Origin: Rhizobium sp. SSA_523
Lineage (GTDB): Bacteria; Pseudomonadota; Alphaproteobacteria; Rhizobiales; Rhizobiaceae
DNA length: 64,000 bases
NCBI RefSeq assembly: GCF_030435705.1
Contig: NZ_CP129382.1
Span: 2,722,501 to 2,786,500, forward strand
Reading direction: 5' to 3'
Under the pieces are notes generated by a model. It was not told where the DNA came from, made no database searches, and saw nothing but the letters and a program-made list of their open reading frames with translations. Below, piece by piece: positions 44,516-54,375 of the stretch. A program made the translations under genes and the position numbers. The first letter of the stretch is position 1. Each line of letters starts with the position of its first letter.

Positions 44516-46192
44516 ATGCTGCTGGCTGAACGCCGAAGACGTATAGCTTTGGGACTGACAGAGGCGCAGCGTCGCCTCTGCCGTCGGCTGCTGCCGCTGC
44601 GCATGATGGTGGGCCGCGCCGGCATGCCCGTGCCCGAACGGCTTGTCGTTGCGCCGACCGATCTGCGCGCCGCCGATCCCTTCATCGCGCAAGAAATGCT
44701 GGCCGGCCGCTATGTCCTGGCAGGACGGATCTTCGAGACGGAGGAGGCGACGCCCTTTCTCGACCAGCTCCCCTCGCGCGCCTTCGCCGAAAGGCTGCAT
44801 TCCTTCGCCTGGCTGCGGCACATCCGCGCCCTGCGCAAGGACGAGGCACGCCTGCAGGCGCGCCACCTCCTGGCGTCCTGGATGCAGCTTCATGGCCGCA
44901 AGATCAGCGCACCCGCCTGGGAGCCGCATATCGCTGCAGAGCGGATGATTTCGCTTCTGTGCCACTCTCCGGTCGTGCTGCAAGGAGCCGAGCCCGGCTT
45001 CTACCGCCGCTTCATGCGCTGCATTGCCCATCACCGGCATTTCCTGCGCAAGGCCGTGTCCTGCCTGCCAGCGGGAGAAAGCCGGCTACGCATCCGCATC
45101 GCGCTTGCCATGGCCTCGCTTGCCATACCCTCGTCGGAGAAGATCATCCGCCGGGAGGGCCATCGGCTCGACCGCGAACTGGAGGCGCAGATCCTTGCCG
45201 ATGGCGGCCATATCTCGCGCAATCCGCGGGCGGCGCTGGACATCCTCATCGATCTGCTGCCGCTGCGGCAGACCTATATCAATCTCGGCTATGACGTGCC
45301 GCAGATGCTGATCCCGACCATTGACCGCATCTACCCGGCGCTGCGGTTCTTCCGGCACCAGGATGGCGATCTTGCCCTCTTCAATGGCGCCAGCGCCACG
45401 CCGGCGGCGGAGCTCTTCTCCGTGCTGCGCTATGACGAGACCGGAGGCAAACCGTTCAAGGCGCTGCCGCACAGCCATTATCACCGCCTCACCGCAGCCG
45501 ATACCACGATCCTTGTCGATACCGGCCAGGCCTTGACGCCGGACCTCTCCCACAGCGCTCATGCCGGCTATCTCAGCTTCGAATTCTCCGCCGGCCGCAG
45601 TCGTTTCATCGTCAATGCCGGCGCGCCGAAATTTGCCGGCCGCACCTATCGCCAGCTGTCGCGCGCCACTGCGGCGCATTCGACGGTGACGCTCGGCGAG
45701 ACCTCGGCGGCACGCATTGCCACCTCGCGCTTCCTGGGGCCGCTCCTTCTGGACGGCGCCGAAGAGGTGAATGTGAAGCGCTGGGAGGACGCCTATGGCA
45801 ATGACTGGCTGAAGGCGTCGCATGACGGCTATGTCTCGACCTTCGGCTATGTGCATCAGCGTGAAATCGGCATGGCGGCCAAGGGCAACAAGATCAAGGG
45901 GCACGAGCACTTCTTCGTGCCCGAGGAGATGACCGGGCTGCCTGTCCAGGCCACGGCCCGTTTCCACATCCATCCCTCGGTCACGCTGGAGCGGATCGAC
46001 GGCGAGACCATTTCCATGGAGGGCAATGAGGGCGAGATCTGGCTGTTCACCGCACCGGGCCTGAGGGTCGAGATCGAGGAAGATGTCTTCTTCGCCGATG
46101 TCTCCGGTATCCGGCCGAGCCAGCAGCTGGTCATCGAATTCGAGCTCCCGGCCACGAGCGACCTGCGCTGGATGCTGAAGCAGCAGGTTTGA
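44516..46192 (+). CDS. Heparinase II/III family protein
   Basis: A 558-residue protein with an N-terminal (alpha/alpha) toroid helical domain (about residues 60-290) and a C-terminal beta-sandwich of the heparinase II/III family. Recognisable are LLPLRQTYINLGYDVPQMLIPTIDRIYPALRFFRHQDGDLALFNGAS and HAGYLSFEFSAGRSRFIVNAG. Family members are polysaccharide lyases acting on uronic-acid polymers, but this rhizobial branch has no signal peptide and no known substrate. Its fixed place between rsmB and purH is a common arrangement in Rhizobiaceae as far as I recall. A role in turnover of a cell-surface polysaccharide is only a guess. Confidence 0.88.
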   Translation: MLLAERRRRIALGLTEAQRRLCRRLLPLRMMVGRAGMPVPERLVVAPTDLRAADPFIAQEMLAGRYVLAGRIFETEEATPFLDQLPSRAFAERLHSFAWLRHIRALRKDEARLQARHLLASWMQLHGRKISAPAWEPHIAAERMISLLCHSPVVLQGAEPGFYRRFMRCIAHHRHFLRKAVSCLPAGESRLRIRIALAMASLAIPSSEKIIRREGHRLDRELEAQILADGGHISRNPRAALDILIDLLPLRQTYINLGYDVPQMLIPTIDRIYPALRFFRHQDGDLALFNGASATPAAELFSVLRYDETGGKPFKALPHSHYHRLTAADTTILVDTGQALTPDLSHSAHAGYLSFEFSAGRSRFIVNAGAPKFAGRTYRQLSRATAAHSTVTLGETSAARIATSRFLGPLLLDGAEEVNVKRWEDAYGNDWLKASHDGYVSTFGYVHQREIGMAAKGNKIKGHEHFFVPEEMTGLPVQATARFHIHPSVTLERIDGETISMEGNEGEIWLFTAPGLRVEIEEDVFFADVSGIRPSQQLVIEFELPATSDLRWMLKQQV

Positions 46193-46255
46193 GCCGCTCC
46201 GGCTGCAGTTTCCGTTCCCTCTTCGCGCAAGCTATGCTAGGCGGCGCGCATGAAA

Positions 46256-46277
46256 GCCGTCCGCTGGGTGAGACGGC
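46256..46277 (+). promoter_or_regulatory. Hairpin in the 5' leader of purH
   Basis: GCCGTC, a 10-base loop CGCTGGGTGA, GACGGC: a perfect 6-bp stem ending 22 bases before the purH ATG. It is too near the start to be the upstream gene's terminator and has no T run. A small leader structure affecting purH translation is possible; it does not match a riboswitch class that I can recognise. Confidence 0.4.
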
Positions 46278-46299
46278 CTGCCCCCGAACGGAGTGACCC

Positions 46300-47916
46300 A
46301 TGGCCGTTGTGTCCAAGATGATTCCCGCCCCCGACAAAGTGAGACTGCGCACGGCGCTGCTCTCCGTCTCCGACAAGACCGGTATTGTCGAGCTGGCGCG
46401 GGCGCTGAGCGAATTCGGCGTGCGGCTCCTGTCGACCGGCGGCACATTCAAGACCATTTCCGATGCCGGCCTCGATGTCGTCGACGTCTCCGACGTGACG
46501 GGCTTTCCCGAAATCATGGATGGTCGCGTCAAGACCCTTCATCCCAACGTGCATGGAGGGCTGCTTGCCATCCGCGACGATGCCGATCACGTCAAAGCCC
46601 TGGAGGAGCACGGCATCGGCACGATCGATCTGGCCGTGATCAACCTCTATCCCTTCGAGGAAGTGCGCGCCAAAGGCGGCGATTATCCCACAACCGTCGA
46701 AAACATCGATATTGGCGGCCCGGCAATGATCCGCGCAGCCGCCAAGAACCATGCCTATGTCACCGTGGTCACCGATCCGCAGGATTACCCCCAGCTGATC
46801 GAGGCGTTGCGCTCCGATGACGGCCAGACCGCCTATGCCTTCCGTCAGAAGCTCGCTGCCCGCGCCTATGCCCGCACGGCTGCCTATGACACGATGATCT
46901 CCAACTGGTTTGCGGAAGCCCTCGATATCGAGATCCCGCGCTACCGCACGCTGGGCGGCGTCCTGTCGCAGGAGATGCGCTATGGCGAGAACCCGCATCA
47001 GTCCGCCGGCTTCTACCTGACCGGCGAGAAGCGCCCGGGCGTGGCCACGGCCCGGCTCCTGCAGGGCAAGCAGCTCTCCTACAACAATATCAACGATACG
47101 GATGCCGCCTTCGAGCTCGTTTCGGAATTCGCCGCCGAAAACGCCCCGGCCTGCGCGATCATCAAGCATGCCAACCCTTGCGGCGTGGCGACCGGATCCA
47201 GCCTGACGGATGCCTACCGCCGCGCTCTGGCCTGCGATTCCGTCTCTGCCTTTGGCGGGATCGTCGCCCTCAACAGCCTGCTCGATGCGCAGACGGCGAG
47301 CGAGATCGTCAAGATCTTCACCGAGGTCATCATTGCCCCGGAGGTCACCGACGAGGCGCAGCAGATCATTGCCGCGAAGAAGAACCTCCGCCTGCTGGTG
47401 ACGGGCGGTCTGGCGGACCCCCGCGCGCGCGGCCTGACCGCCAAGACCGTCTCCGGCGGCCTCCTGGTCCAGACGCGGGACAATGCCATGGTCGAAGACC
47501 TGGACCTGCGGGTGGTGACGAAGCGGGCGCCGACCGAACAGGAACTGGTCGACATGCGCTTTGCCTACAAGGTCGCAAAACACGTGAAATCGAACGCCGT
47601 CGTCTACGCCAAGGACGGCCAGACGGCAGGCATCGGGGCCGGCCAGATGAGCCGCGTCGATTCCGCCCGCATTGCCGGCATGAAGGCCGAGGATGCGGCG
47701 CGCGCCATGGGCTGGCCGCAACCGATGACGAAGGGATCGGCCGTTGCCTCGGAAGCCTTCCTGCCCTTCGCCGATGGTCTTCTGTCGATGATCGCGGCCG
47801 GCGCAACAGCCGTGATTCAGCCCGGCGGCTCGGTGCGTGACGAGGAAGTCATTGCCGCGGCCGACGAGCACGGCGTTGCCATGGTGTTTACCGGCATGCG
47901 CCATTTCCGCCACTGA
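46300..47916 (+). CDS. purH: Bifunctional AICAR transformylase / IMP cyclohydrolase
   Basis: A 538-residue PurH, catalysing the last two steps of IMP synthesis. The N-terminal methylglyoxal-synthase-like cyclohydrolase domain (about residues 12-150) begins [33 protein letters not shown] and includes [16 protein letters not shown]. The C-terminal transformylase domain (about 150-538) contains [14 protein letters not shown] in slightly varied form and the catalytic Lys-His pair in [14 protein letters not shown]. Length and motifs are normal. GGAGTGACCC precedes the ATG. It is followed by an excellent terminator at 47959-47988, and purC lies elsewhere in the window. Confidence 0.97.
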   Translation: MAVVSKMIPAPDKVRLRTALLSVSDKTGIVELARALSEFGVRLLSTGGTFKTISDAGLDVVDVSDVTGFPEIMDGRVKTLHPNVHGGLLAIRDDADHVKALEEHGIGTIDLAVINLYPFEEVRAKGGDYPTTVENIDIGGPAMIRAAAKNHAYVTVVTDPQDYPQLIEALRSDDGQTAYAFRQKLAARAYARTAAYDTMISNWFAEALDIEIPRYRTLGGVLSQEMRYGENPHQSAGFYLTGEKRPGVATARLLQGKQLSYNNINDTDAAFELVSEFAAENAPACAIIKHANPCGVATGSSLTDAYRRALACDSVSAFGGIVALNSLLDAQTASEIVKIFTEVIIAPEVTDEAQQIIAAKKNLRLLVTGGLADPRARGLTAKTVSGGLLVQTRDNAMVEDLDLRVVTKRAPTEQELVDMRFAYKVAKHVKSNAVVYAKDGQTAGIGAGQMSRVDSARIAGMKAEDAARAMGWPQPMTKGSAVASEAFLPFADGLLSMIAAGATAVIQPGGSVRDEEVIAAADEHGVAMVFTGMRHFRH

Positions 47917-47958
47917 GCCGGCTTTCGCTCCCGCCGCCCGGCATGCGATCGATGTAGT

Positions 47959-47988
47959 GCCCTCTTCGCTCTGCGGAGAGGGCTTTTT
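47959..47988 (+). terminator. Rho-independent terminator of purH
   Basis: GCCCTCT (47959-47965) pairs with AGAGGGC (47977-47983) and is followed by TTTTT. The T run abuts the stop codon of the leftward UMF1 gene. Confidence 0.88.
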
Positions 47989-49376
47989 CAGGCCCCGCGC
48001 TCGCGCGCCGGGTAGGGCGTGGTCGCCAGCAGCAGGAAACCGGCCAGGAGGAACAGGATAAGCGTCGCCATGCCGAGCCTGGCGGAGCCGCTGGCATAGG
48101 TGACCAGCGAAAACGCTAGGGTTGCCATGAAACTGGTGGCGCGGCCGGACAGCGCGTAAATGCCGAAATAGCGCCCGGCCTCGTCAGGGTGGATGCTGCG
48201 CGCCAGATAGGATCGCGACGAAGCCTGCACCGGTCCGAACGCCATGCCGATCATCAGGCCGAAAGTCAGATAGGCCTTTTCCGCGGCTGTGCCGAACAAG
48301 CCGCCGCTATCCTCGGGTGACAGCGGCAGATAGCCGAAGAAGACGAAGCCGGGACCGGTGGAAATGATCCCTGCCGTGGCTAGCAGCAGCAGGCCGAGGC
48401 TGATCATGACGACGGCCTTCGATCCCAGCCTCCGATCCAGGCGCCCGGCGACAAGGCAGCTGAAGATGGCGACGACATTCAGAAGAATGCCGAACAGGCC
48501 GATTTCCAGCGTTGCCCAGCCGAACATCCCGGCCGCAAAGGCGCCCCCCAGGATCAGGAGGCCGTTGACGCCGTCCTGGTAGAGCATGCGGGCGATCAGG
48601 AAGCGCAGGATGACGCGGCGGCGATGCAGCAGATCGGCAAGCGTCGCCCGCAATTGCGAGAGACCGGAGCGCACGGCATGGTTCAGGGGTTCCCCGCGAA
48701 CGGCGTCCGGGGTGAACAGAAACATCGGCAGGATGAAGATCAGGTACCAGAGCGCCGCGAGCGGCCCGGTGATGCGCGCATCCTCGCCTTGTGCGGGATC
48801 GAGCCCGAACAGCGGCGGCAATCCGAGAAGCGTGCGCCCGCTTTCGGGATCCGCGGCCAGAAAACCGACAACGAAGATCAGCACCAGCATCCCGCCGAGA
48901 TAGCCGAGGCCCCAGGCCGTGTTGGACACCTTTCCCACCTCGGCGGCTGGCACCAGTCTCGGCATCATCGAATCATTGAAGACAATCGAAAACTCCGCCG
49001 CGATCGAGGCGAGGATCATGAAGGCGACCGGAAGCAGGACAGGCGAGCCGGGCGCGGCGAACCAGAGCATCGACAAGGCAAAGATCTTGACCGCGGCAAA
49101 GGCGGCGATCCACGGCTTGCGTGGTCCCGACTGATCCGCGATGGCGCCCAGAACCGGCGACAGGATGGCGATCGCGATGGAGGAAACGGTCGCCATATTG
49201 CTCCACATGGCTTGCGCCGATATGGGATCCTCCGTCAGCCGCGCGACGAAATAGGGCCCGAAGACGAAGGTCGTCACCACCGTGAAGAAGGGCTGCGCTG
49301 CCCAATCGAACAACATCCAGCCCCAGATGGCGCGGGGCGCCGGTTGGGCACCCCTTTCCCGTTCAATGATCGCCAA
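47988..49376 (-). CDS. UMF1-family MFS transporter
   Basis: A 462-residue membrane protein of the UMF1/Atg22-like branch of the major facilitator superfamily. It begins APRAIWGWMLFDWAAQPFFTVVTTFVFGPYFVARL, a signature N-terminus (WxxxDWAxxPFFT) of this group. About 11-12 hydrophobic helices follow. The start is read as TTG at 49376 because GGAGGA lies six bases upstream; the upstream in-frame ATG would overlap the gdh gene by 140 bases and has atypical sequence. It follows the NAD-glutamate dehydrogenase gene by 32 bases on the same strand, so co-transcription is likely. Substrate is unknown; amino acid efflux is proposed for some eukaryotic relatives. Confidence 0.88.
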   Translation of the reverse strand: MAIIERERGAQPAPRAIWGWMLFDWAAQPFFTVVTTFVFGPYFVARLTEDPISAQAMWSNMATVSSIAIAILSPVLGAIADQSGPRKPWIAAFAAVKIFALSMLWFAAPGSPVLLPVAFMILASIAAEFSIVFNDSMMPRLVPAAEVGKVSNTAWGLGYLGGMLVLIFVVGFLAADPESGRTLLGLPPLFGLDPAQGEDARITGPLAALWYLIFILPMFLFTPDAVRGEPLNHAVRSGLSQLRATLADLLHRRRVILRFLIARMLYQDGVNGLLILGGAFAAGMFGWATLEIGLFGILLNVVAIFSCLVAGRLDRRLGSKAVVMISLGLLLLATAGIISTGPGFVFFGYLPLSPEDSGGLFGTAAEKAYLTFGLMIGMAFGPVQASSRSYLARSIHPDEAGRYFGIYALSGRATSFMATLAFSLVTYASGSARLGMATLILFLLAGFLLLATTPYPARERGA

Positions 49377-49408
49377 AGCCTGTCCTCCGATCGCTCCGCC
49401 GCAAGAGG

Positions 49409-52400
49409 TTACCGGGCGCCGCTCTGGGCAAGATCGGTGAAGAGGCTTGCTGCCACCATCATCTTCGCCAAAGTTGTCTCCGCACCTTCGCTCAAGGCCA
49501 GAAGCTCGCTGCTGATCCGATTGAGCCTGAGCCGGTCGCTTGAAAGCCATGCTTCGAGCGGCTTCTCGTCACCGGCGTGATGGGAAAGCGCCGTCGTGAC
49601 GATATCGCGCCGGGCGGCCGCGATCTGCTGCAGGCTGCGGATGATTGCGAGGTTCTCATAGTGATCGGCCGCATTGAACCTTTCGCCCGCCTCCAGGAAG
49701 CGGTTGACGCGGAAGGCTTCGGTGACTCGGAAATAGACTTCCGTGGCCCGCTCCAGCGGCGCGCCGCTGCGCTCGGAAATCAGCATGATTTCCGGGACGA
49801 GCACCAGATTGGGCAGGATGTTCAGCTCCTCGACCAAAGCGGTCGGCACCGCTTCCGACACATCCATGGCCCGCTCCGCCGTCGGCGCAATGGTGCCGCG
49901 CAAGGCGGTGAGGCCGGCGCGGATGCGCGACACCGCCGCCGCCACGTCGGAGCCGGTCAGGCCGGTCTGCAGGATGAAGATGGTGGCGCCGGCAAAGATC
50001 TCGCTGATCCGCTCATAGAGCGCATTCTGCCTTTCCCCCGCAAGCTGGCCGTCCAGCGCATCAACGGCCGCCCAGAGTTTCGGAAGCTCGTAGGCATCGC
50101 GCGCGATGAAGGCGGCCTTGACCACATCCACCTGACCTCGGCCGCTGATATCGCTCAGCATCTGGGCAAATCCCGGCCCGCCGCGGTTGATCACTTCGTT
50201 GGCAAGAAGCGTTGCGATGATTTCGCGGTGCAGGCGGTGATGGGCAATATCGCCGGCATAGTCCTGCTGCATCTGGCGCGGGAAATAGCCCGTCAGCACA
50301 TCCCCGAAATAGGGATCATCGGGCAAAGCGCTGGCGACGATCGCATCGAAGAGGACGATCTTGGCATAGGAGAGCAGCACGCCGACTTCCGGACGCGTCA
50401 GCGGCTTGCCCGCAGCATAGCGTTCGGCAAGTTCCGCATCGTCGGGCAGGGTCTCGACCTTGCGGTTGAGTTCGCCGCGCGTTTCCAGAGCCGACATCAG
50501 GCGCGACAGATCCTCGCGGTTGCGCTGGCCGCGCCGCGTGGTCAGCGAGATCGCCAGTGTCTGCAGGTAATTGTTGCGCAGGACGAGCCGCGCCACCTCA
50601 TCGGTCATCGACGACAGCAGCAGGTCGCGCTTGTCGCGGGCAAGCCGCCCGTCGCGCATTGCCGGGCTGAGCGCGATCTTGATATTGACTTCCACGTCGG
50701 AGGAGTTGACGCCGGCCGAATTGTCGATCGCATCGGAATTGATCCGGCCGCCGTTCAACGCATAGGCGATACGGCCCTTCTGCGTGACCCCGAGATTGGC
50801 GCCCTCGCCGATCACCTTGGCTCTTACCTCGGCAGCAATGACGCGGATGGGATCATTGGCGCGGTCGCCAACCTCCGCGTCCGTTTCGGCGGCGGCCTTG
50901 ATATAGGTGCCGATTCCGCCGAACCAGAGGAGATCCACCGGGCTCTTCAGGATTGCCGTCATGATCTCGAAAGGCGTTGCGACATCCGCCTCGATGCCGA
51001 TGGCGGCCTTGGCCTGCGGTGTGAGGGCGACGGATTTTTCGGTTCTGCGAATGATCATGCCGCCTTCGGACAGAGCGGAGCGATCATAATCCTGCCAGCT
51101 CGAGCGGGCGAGGCCGAACATGCGGCTGCGCTCGTCGAAACTCAGTCGCGTGTCCGGATCGGGATCGATGAAGATGTCGCGGTGATCGAAGGCGGCGATC
51201 AGGCGGATATGCGGCGACAGCAGCATGCCATTGCCGAACACGTCACCGGACATGTCGCCGACACCGGCCACCGAGAAGGGCGTCGACTGGATATCGACAT
51301 CCATCTCGCGGAAGTGGCGCTTGACGGCTTCCCAGGCTCCGCGGGCGGTAATGCCCATCTTCTTGTGGTCGTAACCCGCCGAACCGCCCGAGGCGAAGGC
51401 ATCGTCGAGCCAGAAGCCGGCCTCCTGCGCCAGGCCGTTGGCCGTATCGGAAAAGGTGGCCGTGCCCTTGTCGGCGGCAACGACGAAATAGGGATCGTCG
51501 CCGTCCAGCCGCAGCGTATCGGCCGGCCCCACCACATCTGCGCCGACGATATTGTCGGTGATCGACAGGAGCGTACGGATGAAGGTCTTGTAGGCTTCCT
51601 TGCCGGCATTGAAGAAGGCATCGCGCTGCGCCGGCGACGGCAGGCGTTTGGGGAAGAAGCCGCCTTTGGCGCCCACCGGCACGATGACGGCGTTCTTGAC
51701 CTGCTGTGCCTTGACGAGGCCGAGAACCTCGGTGCGGTAATCCTCGCCGCGATCCGACCAGCGCAGGCCGCCACGGGCAACCTTGCCGAAGCGCAGATGC
51801 ACCCCCTCCACCTCGGTGCCATAGACGAAGATTTCGCGGAAGGGCCGCGGCTGCGGCAGGCCCTCCAGGAGTTTCGGATCGAACTTGAAGGCCAGAACCG
51901 CCTTTGGTCCGCCATCGGCATCCGTCTGGAAGTAATTGGTGCGCAGGGTGGAATCGATCGCATTGACGAAGCGGCGGAAGGTGCGGTCGTCATCGAGGTT
52001 CGGCACCGCCGTCAGCGCCTCTTCGATGGCTGCATGATGGCCGCTCAGCACGCCCTCGCGCTGGCTGTCGGTCATGCCGGGGTCGAAGCCGTCGCGGAAC
52101 AGGGCAAAGATGAGCCGGCTGATATCCGGATAACGCGCCAGCGTATCGGCAATATGAGCCTGGGAATAGACAATGCCGGTCTGCCGCAGATAGCGCGCAT
52201 AGGCCCGCAGGACAGTGACTTCCCGGGCCGAGAGACCGGTCAGCAGGACGAGCCGGTTGAAGCTGTCATTGTCGATGGTTCCGTTGAAGGCCATCAGGAA
52301 AGCCTGCTCGATCCGTGACGCCTCGCGTTTCAGATCGATCCTGTCCTCCTCCGGCAGCTGCAATTCCATATCGTGCAGGACGATGCGCCTGCCGGTTGCG

Positions 52401-54157
52401 ACGAGATCAAGATCGAAGGTGCGCTCGCTGACCACCTGGAAACCGAGATTTTCCAGGAGAGGAACGCGCCGGGACAGCGCCAGGTGCTCGCCGGCATGGA
52501 AGATCTTCAAGGCCAGGATCGGCCGCTCCTCGACCCGGCGCTCATACAGAGAAATGCGGATCGGTTCGCCAGCGGCCAGGGCCAGAATATCCGGCAGGTC
52601 GGAAACGGTCTCCTCCGGCGAGAAGGCCTCCTGGAAGGCGAAGCTCGTCTCGAGCGCGGGCACACCGGCACCGGCCAGAGCGACGAAGCGCTCGTCCCAG
52701 GGCGTGGCGATCTCGCGAATGGCATCTTCCAGCTCCGCCTGCGGGATGGAGGGCGTCTTGCCGTCGCGACGGCCAATGATGAAATGCACGCGGGCGGTGC
52801 CGCCTTCCGGAAAGGCCGGATAATAGGCGGACACATGGCCCTGATAGGTGGTGGCGAGATAGGCGCCGATCTTCTCGCGGACAATCGAATTGTAGTTTTC
52901 TCGCGGCACATAGACGATGATCGACACGAAGCGGTCGAAGTGATCGATACGCGCCAGGGCACGCACCCGCGGCCGCTCCGCCAGTTCCATGATCTGCTCG
53001 CAATAGCGCGCCAGAAGCTCCAGGTCGATCTGGAACAGATCGTCGCGCGGATAGGATTCCAGCGTATTGCGCAGCATGCGGCCGGAATGGCTCTGCGGAT
53101 CGAAGCCGAAATGGGTTTCGATATGCGCGGCCTTTGCCCGCAGCAGCGGAATCTCGGTCACCGAATGGGTATAGGCGGTGGCGGTGAAGAGGCCGACAAT
53201 GCGCAATTCGCCGGTGACCCGTCCGTTCGCGTCGAAGCGCTTGACCCCGACATAATCCATATAGGCGCGCCGATGGACGACCGATTTGACATTGGCCTTG
53301 GTGACGATCAGGAAATCCTGGCCCTGGAGGAATTGCAGGATTTCCGGCGTGGTCGTGACCTGATCCTTCCCCTGGCGCAGCACCAGAACATCGGGATCGG
53401 AGAGAATGCCGAGACCGCTGCCTTTGCCGCGCTCGAGCGTCGCCCCGGCCCCGTCGCCGGAATAGATATATTCCCGCATGCCGAGAAAGATGAAGTTTCC
53501 GTCCCGCAGCCATTTCAGGAAATCGAGCGCCTCATCCCGCTCTGCCTTCTGGCCGGAGAGCGGCGCCTCCTTCATCTCGCGGCTGGCGCCTTTCAGAAGC
53601 GAGAGCATCGGCTTCCAGTCGGAGATCGCCGCATGCACCTTGTCGAGCACCGAGCGCAGCCGCGCGATCAGATCGTGCGCCTGGTCCTCGGTCAGGACTG
53701 CCAGATGCACCTGGATGAGGCTGACATGCTCGCCGGCGGCCTGGCTGCGCTCATAGGAATAGAGCCTGGGTGCCTTTCCCGGCTGGACATCGAGGATAGG
53801 GTGGACCGCGAGAGAAATGTCGCGATAGCTGCTGGTGATTTCGCCCATCACCGAATCGAACAGGAAAGGCATGTCCCGGTCGATTACGGTGAGAATGCAG
53901 ACGGGCGTGCCATTGGGCGCGACGCCGTCGACGGAGGCAACCGTGATGCGCGCCGTCTCTCCCGTCCAGGCCAGAAGTTCGCGCCCGGCATAGTCGGCCG
54001 AGGCGGCCAGCATTTCCGGCGTATAGGCGGCGACGTCATCGCTGCTGGCCCGGCCGAACAGAATGTCTGGATCGAGGACGAGCCCGCCGCTTTCGCTCCA
54101 GGCCGCGCGCGCCAGCTCGATCTGCTTCTGCTGTTTCGGATTGCGCTTGGCAGCCAT
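49409..54157 (-). CDS. NAD-specific glutamate dehydrogenase, large (180 kDa) type
   Basis: A 1582-residue enzyme of the L-180 class of NAD-glutamate dehydrogenases, oxidatively deaminating glutamate to 2-oxoglutarate and ammonia. The N-terminal ~700 residues are ACT-like and regulatory domains. The catalytic domain contains KVARGGLRWSDRGEDYRTEVLGLVKAQQVKNAVIVPVGAKGGF, with the active-site lysines, then VVGPADTLRLDGDDPYFVVAADKGTATFSDTAN and DMSGDVFGNGMLLS. The C-terminal region is helical. Length is normal for alphaproteobacteria and there is no frameshift. It appears to be the first gene of a two-gene leftward unit with the UMF1 transporter and is divergent from pdxY across a 218-base gap. 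Confidence 0.97.
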   Translation of the reverse strand: MAAKRNPKQQKQIELARAAWSESGGLVLDPDILFGRASSDDVAAYTPEMLAASADYAGRELLAWTGETARITVASVDGVAPNGTPVCILTVIDRDMPFLFDSVMGEITSSYRDISLAVHPILDVQPGKAPRLYSYERSQAAGEHVSLIQVHLAVLTEDQAHDLIARLRSVLDKVHAAISDWKPMLSLLKGASREMKEAPLSGQKAERDEALDFLKWLRDGNFIFLGMREYIYSGDGAGATLERGKGSGLGILSDPDVLVLRQGKDQVTTTPEILQFLQGQDFLIVTKANVKSVVHRRAYMDYVGVKRFDANGRVTGELRIVGLFTATAYTHSVTEIPLLRAKAAHIETHFGFDPQSHSGRMLRNTLESYPRDDLFQIDLELLARYCEQIMELAERPRVRALARIDHFDRFVSIIVYVPRENYNSIVREKIGAYLATTYQGHVSAYYPAFPEGGTARVHFIIGRRDGKTPSIPQAELEDAIREIATPWDERFVALAGAGVPALETSFAFQEAFSPEETVSDLPDILALAAGEPIRISLYERRVEERPILALKIFHAGEHLALSRRVPLLENLGFQVVSERTFDLDLVATGRRIVLHDMELQLPEEDRIDLKREASRIEQAFLMAFNGTIDNDSFNRLVLLTGLSAREVTVLRAYARYLRQTGIVYSQAHIADTLARYPDISRLIFALFRDGFDPGMTDSQREGVLSGHHAAIEEALTAVPNLDDDRTFRRFVNAIDSTLRTNYFQTDADGGPKAVLAFKFDPKLLEGLPQPRPFREIFVYGTEVEGVHLRFGKVARGGLRWSDRGEDYRTEVLGLVKAQQVKNAVIVPVGAKGGFFPKRLPSPAQRDAFFNAGKEAYKTFIRTLLSITDNIVGADVVGPADTLRLDGDDPYFVVAADKGTATFSDTANGLAQEAGFWLDDAFASGGSAGYDHKKMGITARGAWEAVKRHFREMDVDIQSTPFSVAGVGDMSGDVFGNGMLLSPHIRLIAAFDHRDIFIDPDPDTRLSFDERSRMFGLARSSWQDYDRSALSEGGMIIRRTEKSVALTPQAKAAIGIEADVATPFEIMTAILKSPVDLLWFGGIGTYIKAAAETDAEVGDRANDPIRVIAAEVRAKVIGEGANLGVTQKGRIAYALNGGRINSDAIDNSAGVNSSDVEVNIKIALSPAMRDGRLARDKRDLLLSSMTDEVARLVLRNNYLQTLAISLTTRRGQRNREDLSRLMSALETRGELNRKVETLPDDAELAERYAAGKPLTRPEVGVLLSYAKIVLFDAIVASALPDDPYFGDVLTGYFPRQMQQDYAGDIAHHRLHREIIATLLANEVINRGGPGFAQMLSDISGRGQVDVVKAAFIARDAYELPKLWAAVDALDGQLAGERQNALYERISEIFAGATIFILQTGLTGSDVAAAVSRIRAGLTALRGTIAPTAERAMDVSEAVPTALVEELNILPNLVLVPEIMLISERSGAPLERATEVYFRVTEAFRVNRFLEAGERFNAADHYENLAIIRSLQQIAAARRDIVTTALSHHAGDEKPLEAWLSSDRLRLNRISSELLALSEGAETTLAKMMVAASLFTDLAQSGAR

Positions 54158-54375
54158 GCTTCTCTCCCTTTGATTCGTTCTGCGCTATTCAATCGCTGTC
54201 TGAGGCATTAATGCAGCCCTTGAATGAAGTTCTCGCACGGTTTTATGAGATTTGTTGTCGCCCGCTTGCGAAAACTTGCTCCAGAGGTTCGTTTTTGACA
54301 TTTGATCGCCGATGATCGCGGCATTGTGTCGCCAGGCTCCTTTTTGCCGCCAGAGGTCCAGATAAGGTTCTTCTC

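Noticed and set aside
46193..46299. ZTP (pfl) riboswitch ahead of purH
   Set aside because: The bases CCGCTGGGTG slightly recall the conserved part of that class, but the rest of the consensus and the pseudoknot partner are not visible. Only a simple hairpin is reported.
49577..52318. 913-codon open frame on the plus strand
   Set aside because: Antisense to the NAD-glutamate dehydrogenase gene; low-complexity composition, no motifs and no ribosome site.
52373..54211. 612-codon open frame on the plus strand
   Set aside because: Antisense to the N-terminal half of the glutamate dehydrogenase gene, with no protein family signature.
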